A stretch of DNA of 6,546 nucleotides, taken from positions 1 to 6,546 of the forward strand of contig CABMPD010000029.1 in assembly GCA_902388455.1 (NCBI GenBank). The letters are read 5' to 3'. Each line of letters opens with the position of its first letter. Within the stretch, counting starts at the first letter, position 1. The notes under the pieces are model-generated. The model did not search any database. It saw only the letters and a list, made by a program, of their open reading frames with translations, and was not told the origin of the DNA. Shown one piece after another: positions 1 through 6,533 of the stretch. Source of the DNA: an uncultured Alistipes sp. GTDB lineage: Bacteria; Bacteroidota; Bacteroidia; Bacteroidales; UBA932. The position numbers were made by a program, and so were the translations under genes.

Positions 1-24
1 TTGATAATAAGCTAATTACAAATT

Positions 25-53
25 TGTGCCGTCTCTGCCGCAGAAACGGCACA
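25..53. repeat. 29-nt near-perfect inverted repeat (hairpin/operator candidate)
   Basis: The arms are TGTGCCGTCTCTGC (25-38) and GCAGAAACGGCACA (40-53) around a single central C at 39. Of the 14 pairs, 13 match and the only mismatch is C33 against A45. As RNA this would fold into a strong GC-rich stem. No T-run follows it on the + strand, and only AAATTTG follows on the - strand, so it is a poor fit to an intrinsic terminator. It could be a DNA-binding operator, a leader RNA structure, or the processing or termination site of an upstream gene. The sequence does not decide between these. Confidence 0.65.
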
Positions 54-107
54 TGGAACAAGCAGTATGAATTGGAATGTACGTCATTGGTTGCATTCGT
101 CTATATA

Positions 108-139
108 CTTGAATTTCAAAAGCTTGCTTTTAATTCAAG
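108..139 (+). promoter_or_regulatory. Leader hairpin overlapping a Shine-Dalgarno-like motif
   Basis: CTTGAATT (108-115) pairs with AATTCAAG (132-139). After a two-base bulge (TC, 116-117), AAAAG (118-122) pairs with CTTTT (127-131) around a CTTG tetraloop at 123-126. The stem has 13 pairs in total. The 3' arm ends inside AAGGAG (137-142), so folding would partly hide that motif. The motif lies only two bases before the ATG at 145 and about 30 bases before the first gene's ATG at 172, so it is not well placed for either start. The fold is seen in the sequence; a role in translation control is inference. Confidence 0.45.
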
Positions 140-171
140 GAGCCATGGTTATATTCAGCTGAAACAGTACT

Positions 172-1287
172 ATGAACGACTTCTTTTTCCTGGCAGGAGG
201 GTTCGCCGTCGCCATCATGATGGCCCTTCTGATTATCCCCAATATCCTTATAGTCTCATATAAAAGAAGGCTTTTCGACATGCCGGACCAACGAAAGGTA
301 CACTCGGCCCCAGTATCAAGACTGGGCGGAGTCTCGTTTTTTCCGGTAATAGCCATCTCATTCTGCCTGATGATTGGCCTCTGGCAGTGCATGGAGCATC
401 TCTACGGAACTGGTCCTTTGATGCACCTGCCTTACTCGTACCTGTTCATGGCCATCGGCACCATGCTGCTATATCTGGTCGGAGTCATGGACGACCTGAT
501 AGGGGTCAGCTACCGATATAAGTTCCTGGTCCAGCTGACAGCCGCAGCCCTGCTCACCACATCCGGAACATGGATCAACTCGCTCGGAGGGCTGTTCGGA
601 ATATGGGAGATACCGGCCTGGGCCGGCATTCCCCTGAGCATTTTCATCATTATTTACATCACCAATGCCATCAACCTCATTGACGGAATCGACGGACTTG
701 CATCAGGACTCAGCTCCATTGCAATTATCGCGATGGGAACTCTGCTGATTTCCAAAGGAGAGCTGACTCATGCCCTGCTGGCATTCTGTACCCTCGGAGT
801 CCTACTGCCGTTCTGGGTCTACAATGTATTCGGATATACCCGGCACCGTCACAGACTATTCATGGGAGACACCGGCAGCCTCACCCTTGGATTCATCGTC
901 AGCTATCTTGTAATACAGCTCAGCACGGTACAGCCGGGAGAGCCCGTCGGAGACAACCGCGGCCTGATTATTTCCTTCTCCGCACTCTTCATTCCACTTG
1001 TAGATGTCATCAGGGTGGTGCTGCACCGGCTCATCAACGGCAAGAGCCCATTCCTGCCGGACCGCAACCACATTCACCACAAGCTGCTGGCCGCCGGACT
1101 CCCGCCTAAAGCCGTATTGCTGACCATCATCCTTCTGGCAATACTGTTCATCACAGCCAATGTCATGTTGTCACCCCGCATCAACATCACCGTCCTGCTG
1201 GCGGTAGACCTGTTCATCTGGTTCATATTCATAACAGTCATCAATCATATGCTCCGCAAAAGAAATACCAAGGCACAACAACAATAA
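172..1287 (+). CDS. wecA: WecA/TagO-type undecaprenyl-phosphate sugar-1-phosphate transferase
   Basis: This 371-residue polytopic inner-membrane protein belongs to the MraY/WecA/TagO family. Family members transfer a sugar-1-phosphate, usually GlcNAc-1-P from UDP-GlcNAc, to undecaprenyl phosphate and so start polysaccharide repeat-unit assembly. About eleven hydrophobic segments can be traced, the first at residues 4-30 and the last near 337-358. Family motifs appear in order: DMPDQRKVH with RLGG (36-53), MDD (106-108) with a downstream Lys117, NAINLIDGIDGL (165-176), GDTGS (232-236) and the HIHH motif (300-303). Length is normal for the family. The ATG at 172 is chosen because it begins directly with the first membrane helix; the in-frame ATG at 145 is cut off by TGA at 160-162. 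No Shine-Dalgarno site precedes it. As first gene of the cluster, it fits the role of priming enzyme for this locus. GlcNAc as the sugar is inferred, since relatives can use other N-acetylhexosamines. Confidence 0.93.
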   Translation: MNDFFFLAGGFAVAIMMALLIIPNILIVSYKRRLFDMPDQRKVHSAPVSRLGGVSFFPVIAISFCLMIGLWQCMEHLYGTGPLMHLPYSYLFMAIGTMLLYLVGVMDDLIGVSYRYKFLVQLTAAALLTTSGTWINSLGGLFGIWEIPAWAGIPLSIFIIIYITNAINLIDGIDGLASGLSSIAIIAMGTLLISKGELTHALLAFCTLGVLLPFWVYNVFGYTRHRHRLFMGDTGSLTLGFIVSYLVIQLSTVQPGEPVGDNRGLIISFSALFIPLVDVIRVVLHRLINGKSPFLPDRNHIHHKLLAAGLPPKAVLLTIILLAILFITANVMLSPRINITVLLAVDLFIWFIFITVINHMLRKRNTKAQQQ

Positions 1288-1301
1288 TCAGTACACACAT
1301 C

Positions 1302-2114
1302 ATGAATCCCTTCAATCACATCAGAAACATCCTATACCTACTGATACCGGCATTCCTGCTCTCCTCATGCAGCGTGGCCAAACAAGTACCGTATTTCCAG
1401 GATATACTGTCCGACAGTACGCTGGCAGTGATGCCGGAGCCTGCGACCATAAGGCTGCGTCCACAGGACAAGGTATCCATCCTGGTCAACAGCCGCGACC
1501 AGCAGCTCATGACGCTGTTCAACCTGCCCGTTATCCAGAGATACATAGGAGGAGACATTCCGGTTGCGACCAACAACAATACACTGGCCGGATATACCCT
1601 GGACAACAACGGAGATATCGACTTCCCGGTATTGGGCAAACTGCATCTTGCAGGTATGACCCGCGAAGAGGCCGCCAGTTATATCAAGGAGGAACTGATA
1701 TCCAACAACCTTATCAAGGATCCGGTCGTAACGGTCGAGTTCATGAATCTGACCATCTCCGTAATGGGAGAGGTCAACAAACCCGGAAGATACAACATTG
1801 ACAAGGATCAGATAACCATATTCGACGCATTGAGCATGGCCGGAGACCTGACCATCTACGGCCTGAGGGAGCATGTCACCATAATGAGGCAGGTAGACGG
1901 CGAGCAGAAAATCTATGAGGTCAACCTCACCTCCGCCGAGGACGTACTCTCATCTCCCGTATTCTATCTCCAACAGAACGACTTCATATACGTAGAGCCC
2001 AACAAAATGAGGGCCAACCAGGCAACAGTCAACGGCAACAGCTTCCTGTCCTCGTCATTCTGGGTGTCGGTGGCATCCCTGCTTGTTTCTCTCGGAGTAC
2101 TCATATTCAACTAA
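1302..2114 (+). CDS. wza: Wza-type polysaccharide export outer-membrane lipoprotein
   Basis: This 270-residue protein is of the polysaccharide biosynthesis/export (Wza/GumB-like) family, which forms the outer-membrane exit channel for capsule or exopolysaccharide. The N-terminus is a lipoprotein signal: a hydrophobic stretch (about 10-21) leads to a lipobox, LSSC, with the lipidated Cys at 23. The Poly_export domain spans roughly residues 50-147 and carries the signature pattern YTLDNNGDIDFPVLGK (98-113), then the AGMTREEA turn. A SLBB-type domain begins at ISVMGEVNKPGRY (152-164) and runs to about 232. A hydrophobic C-terminal segment (about 253-269) matches the position of the helix that crosses the outer membrane in Wza. 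The protein is shorter than E. coli Wza, with one evident SLBB domain, as is common in Bacteroidota. It starts 14 bases after the upstream gene, which fits one transcript. The symbol is a family name, not proof of orthology. Confidence 0.92.
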   Translation: MNPFNHIRNILYLLIPAFLLSSCSVAKQVPYFQDILSDSTLAVMPEPATIRLRPQDKVSILVNSRDQQLMTLFNLPVIQRYIGGDIPVATNNNTLAGYTLDNNGDIDFPVLGKLHLAGMTREEAASYIKEELISNNLIKDPVVTVEFMNLTISVMGEVNKPGRYNIDKDQITIFDALSMAGDLTIYGLREHVTIMRQVDGEQKIYEVNLTSAEDVLSSPVFYLQQNDFIYVEPNKMRANQATVNGNSFLSSSFWVSVASLLVSLGVLIFN

Positions 2115-2135
2115 CCCATTCACCACAGAAACGAT

Positions 2136-4526
2136 ATGGCTGACAACAAATACAAAAAACAGGAAGAGCCCCTGCTGCTCAAGGATCTCATCCAGATCTA
2201 CATCTCCAAATGGAAATGGTTCATTCTTTCGCTGGCAGTATGCCTCGGCGGCGCATTGGTTTACCTTCTCAAAACCACACCGGTCTACACCCGGTCCGCT
2301 TCCCTGCTGATCGAGGAGGACTCACAAGGGAAATCCATCGCAAATCAGATGAATTTCGCTGATCTGGGGCTTTTCCAGAGCAACACCAATGTCAACAATG
2401 AGATCATAGCCCTCAGCTCTCCGGCGACCATGCAGGAGGTGGTCAGGAGACTTAACCTCAATATGAGCTACACGGTGGACGGAGCTTTCCACAAAGAGAC
2501 AGTCTACGGAGCCTCGCTCCCGATAACGGCGGCATTCTCAGATCTGCCGGACAATGTATCCGCAGAGTTTCTACTCGACATAGCCGGCGAAGACTCAGTT
2601 CTGCTGAGCGGATTCAAGCTCAAAGGAGAAAAAGTCGGCGGAAAGCAGACTGTTGCAGGACGGCTCGGCCAGCCGGTCCGGACTCCGCTGGGCATAATAA
2701 CCGTCTCACCCACCCCATTCTTCACCCCTGAATACGGCAAGAGCATACATGTATCCAAAAGCAGCCTCTTCGGCGCTACCAGTTCATACTCTTCCAGGCT
2801 GACCGTAAGTCTGGCCAACAAGGAAGCGACAGTCATTAACCTCACTTACGAGGATGTATCTGTGGACAGAGCCAATGACGTACTGAACACACTTATCTCA
2901 GTATACAATGAGAACTGGATAGAAGCCAAGAACCAGATAGCCGTAAGCACCTCCATATTCATCGACGAGCGCCTTGCCGTCATAGAGAAAGAGCTTGGCA
3001 TAGTGGACGCGGACATCTCCTCATACAAAAGCGAGAACCTCATTCCAGATCTTCAGAGTGCCTCCGCCATGTACATGGAGCAGAGCAGTCAGACCAATGC
3101 AGAGATACTCACTATCAACAACCGGCTCTACATGACCCGCTACATCAGGGATTATCTGACAAACAACGCCAACCGCTTCCAACTTTTGCCGGCAGGCACC
3201 GGTATCGAGAGTTCCAGCATTGAAAGCCAGATCTCGGAATACAACACCATTCTCCTCCAGAGGAACAACCTGGTCGCAAACAGCTCCACCACCAACCCGA
3301 TTGTCGTGGATATGGACCAGTCCCTGTCAGCCATGCGCAGCGCGATAGTAACCTCCCTGGACAATCATATCGTCATGCTCAACACACAGCTGACAACTCT
3401 TCAGGGCCAGGAGCAGAAAGCCACGGATCGCATGGCCGCCACTCCGGATCAGGCCAAATACCTTCTGTCCGTCGAACGTCAGCAGAAAGTCAAGGAGGCC
3501 CTTTACCTCTTCCTCCTGCAGAAGCGCGAGGAGAACGAGCTGTCACAGGCATTCACCGCATACAACTCCAGACTCATAACCCCGCCTGTCGGAAAACAGA
3601 CACCCACCACTCCCGTCACGTCAAAAGTGATGCTGATCGCATTTGTCATCGGCCTGCTGATTCCAATGGGCACATTCTTCATTCTCGAGACCTCAAATAC
3701 CAAGGTCAGAGGGAAAAAGGACATAGAAAAACTGTCCCTGCCATTCATTGGGGAGCTGCCCATGTATTCTGGTAAACAGAAAAAAAAGCTGCTGTTTCCA
3801 AGACTGCACAAAAATGAGGAGATAGTGGGAATTGTAGTAAAGGAAGACAACCGCAACGTCATAAATGAGGCTTTCCGCGTACTACGTACGAACCTTGAAT
3901 TCATGACAGGGAATGACCGGAATACCGATGTACTGATGGTAACATCATTCAACCCCGGCAGCGGCAAGACATTCATCACCATCAACCTGGCCATGGCTCT
4001 GGCCGTCAAGAAAAAAAGAGTGCTTGTAATCGACGGGGACCTTCGCCACGGCTCAGCATCCGCAATGGCAGGATCTCCCAAAACAGGGCTAAGTGACTGG
4101 CTAGGAGGCAGGCTAGCGGACATCCATACTGCAATTGTCCGGATGAATGAGAGCAAATACCTGCACCTGCTGCCGGTAGGCACTATCCCACCCAACCCGA
4201 CCGAACTGCTGATGGACGAGAGACTCGGCTCCCTTCTGAACGAGCTGCGGACATCGTTCGACTATATTTTCATAGACTGCCCTCCCGTCAATATCGTTGC
4301 AGATACGCAGATTATCGGAAAGCTGGCGGACAGGACCATCTTTGTCACACGTGCCGGTCTTCTGGAGAGGAGCATGCTGTCAGAACTGGAAAGCCTGTAC
4401 AGCGATGGGGCATATCCCAATATGAGTGTAGTCCTCAACGGCACTGAGAACAATGGAGGCAGATATGGCTACCGTTACGGCTACAAATACGGCTATCATT
4501 CCTACAACTACTATGAAACCAAGTAA
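2136..4526 (+). CDS. wzc: Wzc-type chain-length regulator with BY-family tyrosine kinase domain
   Basis: This 796-residue inner-membrane protein combines a Wzz-like co-polymerase with a cytoplasmic bacterial tyrosine kinase, as in E. coli Wzc. It controls polysaccharide length and export together with Wza. A short cytoplasmic start precedes membrane helix 1 (about 27-46). A long periplasmic region follows, with coiled-coil-like stretches around 265-300 and 400-470 and a proline-rich segment before helix 2 (about 497-517). The kinase domain has the oligomerisation motif EAFRVLR (E578, R581, R584), Walker A NPGSGKT (606-612, Lys611), Walker A' VLVIDGDLR (629-637) and Walker B IFIDCPP (711-717). 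The tail holds nine tyrosines between 777 and 793, the expected autophosphorylation cluster. The Walker A lacks the Glu of the common PGEGK form. It begins 21 bases after the lipoprotein gene and ends 9 bases before the phosphatase gene, its likely antagonist. Confidence 0.94.
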   Translation: MADNKYKKQEEPLLLKDLIQIYISKWKWFILSLAVCLGGALVYLLKTTPVYTRSASLLIEEDSQGKSIANQMNFADLGLFQSNTNVNNEIIALSSPATMQEVVRRLNLNMSYTVDGAFHKETVYGASLPITAAFSDLPDNVSAEFLLDIAGEDSVLLSGFKLKGEKVGGKQTVAGRLGQPVRTPLGIITVSPTPFFTPEYGKSIHVSKSSLFGATSSYSSRLTVSLANKEATVINLTYEDVSVDRANDVLNTLISVYNENWIEAKNQIAVSTSIFIDERLAVIEKELGIVDADISSYKSENLIPDLQSASAMYMEQSSQTNAEILTINNRLYMTRYIRDYLTNNANRFQLLPAGTGIESSSIESQISEYNTILLQRNNLVANSSTTNPIVVDMDQSLSAMRSAIVTSLDNHIVMLNTQLTTLQGQEQKATDRMAATPDQAKYLLSVERQQKVKEALYLFLLQKREENELSQAFTAYNSRLITPPVGKQTPTTPVTSKVMLIAFVIGLLIPMGTFFILETSNTKVRGKKDIEKLSLPFIGELPMYSGKQKKKLLFPRLHKNEEIVGIVVKEDNRNVINEAFRVLRTNLEFMTGNDRNTDVLMVTSFNPGSGKTFITINLAMALAVKKKRVLVIDGDLRHGSASAMAGSPKTGLSDWLGGRLADIHTAIVRMNESKYLHLLPVGTIPPNPTELLMDERLGSLLNELRTSFDYIFIDCPPVNIVADTQIIGKLADRTIFVTRAGLLERSMLSELESLYSDGAYPNMSVVLNGTENNGGRYGYRYGYKYGYHSYNYYETK
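4464..4499 (+). repeat. Three tandem 12-bp repeats coding the kinase tyrosine tail
   Basis: The pattern TAY-GGC-TAY-NNN occurs three times in a row, giving Tyr-Gly-Tyr-X with X being Arg, Lys and His. This is the core of the C-terminal tyrosine cluster of the Wzc-type kinase. The unit is a multiple of three, so gain or loss of copies would keep the reading frame and change the number of phosphorylatable tyrosines. The repeat is read directly from the sequence; variation between strains is inference. Confidence 0.75.
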
Positions 4527-4535
4527 AATCCGGAG

Positions 4536-5255
4536 ATGCTGAATTTCTGCAGGAAGCATACTTTGGAAGAAGCAGGGGTCTTCAACGGGATGACTGACTG
4601 GCACTCACATATCCTGCCTGGAGTGGATGACGGCTTCAAGAGCATCGAAGACAGCATAAACACTCTGGAGCAGTACGTGCAGGCAGGCATAAAGGAAGTA
4701 TGGCTGACTCCGCACATAATGGAAGACGTCCCGAATACCACGGAGAACCTCCATCTACGTTTTGAGGAGCTTAGGGAAGCCTGGCACGGCGAGGTGCAGC
4801 TGCACCTCGCCGCCGAATACATGGTGGACACCCTTTTCGAGGAAAGGCTGGACAGCGGTGACCTGCTGCCGTTGGGCCGTGAGGGCCGTCACCTGCTGGT
4901 GGAGACATCCTATTACAATCCCCCGGCAAGAATGCTGGCAGTCCTCTCTGAAATCAAGTCCAAGGGATATTTCCCGGTACTGGCCCATCCTGAAAGATAC
5001 GAGTACATGGACATGAGATATTATGCGCTCATGAGCGACACGGGTGTCAGATTCCAGCTCAACCTCGGCTCGCTGGCCGGCATATACGGCCGCCATATAC
5101 AGAAAAAGGCCCTGCACCTGCTCCACAAGGGCTATTACGACATCATTGGCACGGACCTGCACCGTACCGCCCAGCTAAGACTCCTGCTCGAGACCCCCTG
5201 CGCCAACCGAAGTATATGCAGGATACTTGCCAGCGGAAAATTTATGAATATTTGA
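4536..5255 (+). CDS. CpsB/YwqE-type PHP-domain protein-tyrosine phosphatase
   Basis: This 239-residue protein is of the PHP superfamily CpsB/CapC/YwqE group: metal-dependent phosphatases that dephosphorylate the tyrosine tails of capsule kinases. The metal-site motifs appear in order: DWHSHILPGVDDG (21-33, His23 and His25), TPH (58-60), Glu94 in AAEYM, AHPERY (150-155, His151) and GTDLH (205-209, Asp207 and His209). There is no signal peptide or membrane segment, so it should be cytoplasmic. Length is near normal, with a somewhat short C-terminus after the last motif. The ATG at 4536 is preferred over the one at 4590 (Met19) because relatives usually carry a short basic N-terminal lead before the first motif, and it sits 9 bases after the kinase stop. 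A GGAG lies directly against the ATG, too close to be a normal Shine-Dalgarno site. Its position after the kinase gene supports the Wzc-type protein as substrate. It takes the place that the unrelated low-molecular-weight phosphatase Wzb has in Proteobacteria. Confidence 0.92.
   Translation: MLNFCRKHTLEEAGVFNGMTDWHSHILPGVDDGFKSIEDSINTLEQYVQAGIKEVWLTPHIMEDVPNTTENLHLRFEELREAWHGEVQLHLAAEYMVDTLFEERLDSGDLLPLGREGRHLLVETSYYNPPARMLAVLSEIKSKGYFPVLAHPERYEYMDMRYYALMSDTGVRFQLNLGSLAGIYGRHIQKKALHLLHKGYYDIIGTDLHRTAQLRLLLETPCANRSICRILASGKFMNI
4787..4812. repeat. 26-bp perfect palindrome inside the phosphatase gene
   Basis: The half-site CGGCGAGGTGCAG (4787-4799) is followed at once by its exact reverse complement (4800-4812), with no spacer or mismatch. 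The symmetry ends at 4786/4813. It falls in codons 84-93, and the axis lies between two codons, so the opposite strand encodes the same eight residues, GEVQLHLA, in its matching frame. In RNA it would form a stem of about 11 pairs with an AGCT loop. Function is unknown. Confidence 0.8.
5075..5100 (+). repeat. Tandem 13-bp duplication inside the phosphatase gene
   Basis: GGCCGGCATATAC (5075-5087) is followed directly by GGCCGCCATATAC (5088-5100); 12 of 13 positions agree. It lies in the region coding for LAGIYGRHIQ (about 180-189). The unit is not a multiple of three, so slippage here would shift the reading frame before the GTDLH metal motif. It may be chance, since the encoded residues resemble the usual family sequence. 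Confidence 0.6.
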
Positions 5256-5265
5256 ACAAAACGAT

Positions 5266-6468
5266 ATGAAAGCATGTTTTATGGGCCTGGGATACATCGG
5301 ACTTCCCACGGCCATTATCGCCGCCGGGCACGGGATACAGGTGACCGGCGTGGACGTAAACCCTGAGGTGGTGGTAAAAACCAATGCCGGCCAGCTTCAC
5401 ATCATCGAACCGGGACTGGAAACCATGCTCAGGGAAGTCACCACCACCGGCGCTTTGAAGGCATCAGACAAGCCGGAGACGAGTGACGCCTACCTCATTG
5501 TAGTACCCACTCCTTTCAAAGGCAATCACGAACCCGACATTTCCTATGTCGAGGCCGCTACCCGCACTGTCCTCCCCTACCTCAAGGAAGGAGACCTCTA
5601 TGTGATAGAGTCCACTTCTCCGGTAGGTACGACAGAGCAGATGGCCCGGCTCATCTTCGACAGCCGTCCTGAACTCGAAGGCAAGATCCACATAGCGTAC
5701 TGCCCCGAGCGGGTGCTTCCCGGCAACGTCATCTACGAGCTGGTACACAATGACCGTGTCATCGGAGGCATAGACGAGGCCTCAACAGAAAAAGCCGTAG
5801 AGTTCTACTCCCGGTTCGTACAGGGCACCCTGCACCGCACCAACGCCAAGACTGCCGAGATGTGCAAGCTCACCGAGAACTCCTCCCGAGACGTGCAGAT
5901 AGCCTTCGCCAACGAGCTGTCCATCATTTGCGACAAGGCCGGCATCGATGTATGGGAACTGATACGCCTGGCCAACAAGCACCCGAGGGTCAACATCCTA
6001 TGGCCCGGATGCGGCGTAGGAGGACACTGCATCGCGGTCGATCCCTATTTCATCACCGCAGACTTCCCGGCGGAGTCCAAGCTCATAGCCAGTGCCCGCG
6101 AGATCAACAACTACAAGGCATTCTGGTGTGCAGAGAAAGTCCACAACGCCATGCTGGAGTTTGAGCTGAGCCACCACCGCAAACCACGCGTCGCCATGAT
6201 GGGACTTGCGTTCAAGCCCAACATAGACGACCTGAGGGAGTCTCCTGCGAAGTACATAGTCACCAAAGTCATGCAGAGCTGCAGCAATGCGGACATCATG
6301 GTAGCAGAGCCCAACATTCCCAGCCACAATGTCTTCAAGCTCACCGACTATCGGACAGCATACGAAAGCGCCGACATCGCGGTCATGCTCGTGGCGCATG
6401 ATCAGTTCAAGAGCCTGCGGAAGGACGACGGGAAAATTGTACTGGATTTCTGCGGGATATTCAAATAG
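5266..6468 (+). CDS. wecC: UDP-N-acetyl-D-mannosamine dehydrogenase (UDP-ManNAcA synthesis)
   Basis: This 400-residue cytoplasmic enzyme is of the UDP-glucose/GDP-mannose dehydrogenase family. It oxidises UDP-ManNAc to UDP-ManNAcA with two NAD+ in two steps through a cysteine thioester. The N-terminal Rossmann domain (1 to about 185) has the dinucleotide motif GLGYIG (7-12), Asp30 at the end of strand two, STSPVGTT (116-123) and YCPERVLPG (145-153). The central domain (about 195-290) has KLTEN (201-205) and the catalytic motif GGHC (252-255, Cys255). The C-terminal UDP-binding domain runs from about 308 to 400 with GLAFKPNIDDLRESP (313-327). The stretch KHPRVNIL (238-245) followed by GVGGHCIAVDP matches WecC and differs from UDP-GlcNAc dehydrogenases of the WbpA type, which favours ManNAc as substrate. 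It starts 10 bases after the phosphatase gene, behind A-rich sequence. The epimerase WecB that would supply UDP-ManNAc is not in the window. Confidence 0.92.
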   Translation: MKACFMGLGYIGLPTAIIAAGHGIQVTGVDVNPEVVVKTNAGQLHIIEPGLETMLREVTTTGALKASDKPETSDAYLIVVPTPFKGNHEPDISYVEAATRTVLPYLKEGDLYVIESTSPVGTTEQMARLIFDSRPELEGKIHIAYCPERVLPGNVIYELVHNDRVIGGIDEASTEKAVEFYSRFVQGTLHRTNAKTAEMCKLTENSSRDVQIAFANELSIICDKAGIDVWELIRLANKHPRVNILWPGCGVGGHCIAVDPYFITADFPAESKLIASAREINNYKAFWCAEKVHNAMLEFELSHHRKPRVAMMGLAFKPNIDDLRESPAKYIVTKVMQSCSNADIMVAEPNIPSHNVFKLTDYRTAYESADIAVMLVAHDQFKSLRKDDGKIVLDFCGIFK

Positions 6469-6501
6469 TCCCAGCCGGCTTTCACATGAGTGCCATCCCA
6501 G

Positions 6502-6533
6502 TTTGGATATCAGGACGGAAATGAGTAACTTTG
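6502..6533 (+). promoter_or_regulatory. Putative Bacteroidota promoter downstream of wecC
   Basis: TTTG at 6502-6505 is separated by 20 bases from TAACTTTG at 6526-6533. This fits the Bacteroidota housekeeping sigma consensus TTTG, about 19-21 bp, TAnnTTTG with every defined base matched. Transcription would start near 6540 and head out of the window. No convincing terminator lies between the wecC stop and this site, only an 8-bp AGCCGGCT palindrome at 6473-6480. The competing reading is that ATG at 6521, preceded by AGGA at 6512-6515, starts a new gene; only eight codons are visible, so this cannot be judged. Confidence 0.6.

Larger units (their letters stand above)
1..171. other. Structured leader / intergenic region upstream of the operon
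   Basis: This stretch is visibly more AT-rich than the genes that follow and holds no recognisable protein or RNA gene. It contains two inverted repeats (25-53 and 108-139), annotated separately. An AAGGAG motif at 137-142 lies just before an ATG at 145, which is in frame with the first gene but is closed by TGA at 160-162. I saw no full Bacteroidota promoter (TTTG, about 20 bp, TAnnTTTG) here. The nearest partial matches, CAAATTTG at 19-26 and TATACTTG at 104-111, lack a correctly spaced upstream box, although that of the first would fall outside the window. The operon promoter may therefore lie to the left. By inference this is a 5' untranslated leader; whether a regulatory gene precedes it cannot be seen. 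Confidence 0.6.

Noticed and set aside
19..26. CAAATTTG as a possible -7 box for the operon
   Set aside because: It misses the leading T of TAnnTTTG, and the matching upstream TTTG would have to lie outside the window, so it cannot be supported.
104..111. TATACTTG as a possible -7 box for the operon
   Set aside because: One base departs from consensus and no TTTG lies about 20 bases upstream; the nearest TTG motifs give spacings of 10, 14 and 29.
3..263. An open frame runs from the left edge to 263 (+ strand), possibly the tail of an upstream gene
   Set aside because: Its translation resembles no family I know, it runs through both leader hairpins, and its last 90 bases overlap the well-supported wecA-like gene in another frame.
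613..626. CCGGCC-TG-GGCCGG inverted repeat in the wecA-like gene
   Set aside because: A six-pair stem with a two-base loop in GC-rich coding DNA is expected by chance and has no context suggesting function.
1365..1874. Long antisense open frame over the export lipoprotein gene
   Set aside because: It is opposite a clear gene with a lipobox, Poly_export and SLBB features, and its translation shows no recognisable domain.
3503..4195. 230-codon antisense open frame over the kinase gene
   Set aside because: It mirrors the strongly conserved kinase domain and has a serine- and arginine-rich composition typical of shadow frames.
4755..5162. Antisense open frame over the phosphatase gene sharing the peptide GEVQLHLA
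   Set aside because: The shared peptide is a consequence of the 26-bp palindrome lying symmetrically in codons; nothing else supports a gene.
6473..6480. AGCCGGCT palindrome just after wecC as a terminator
   Set aside because: It is too short for a stable stem and no T-run follows.
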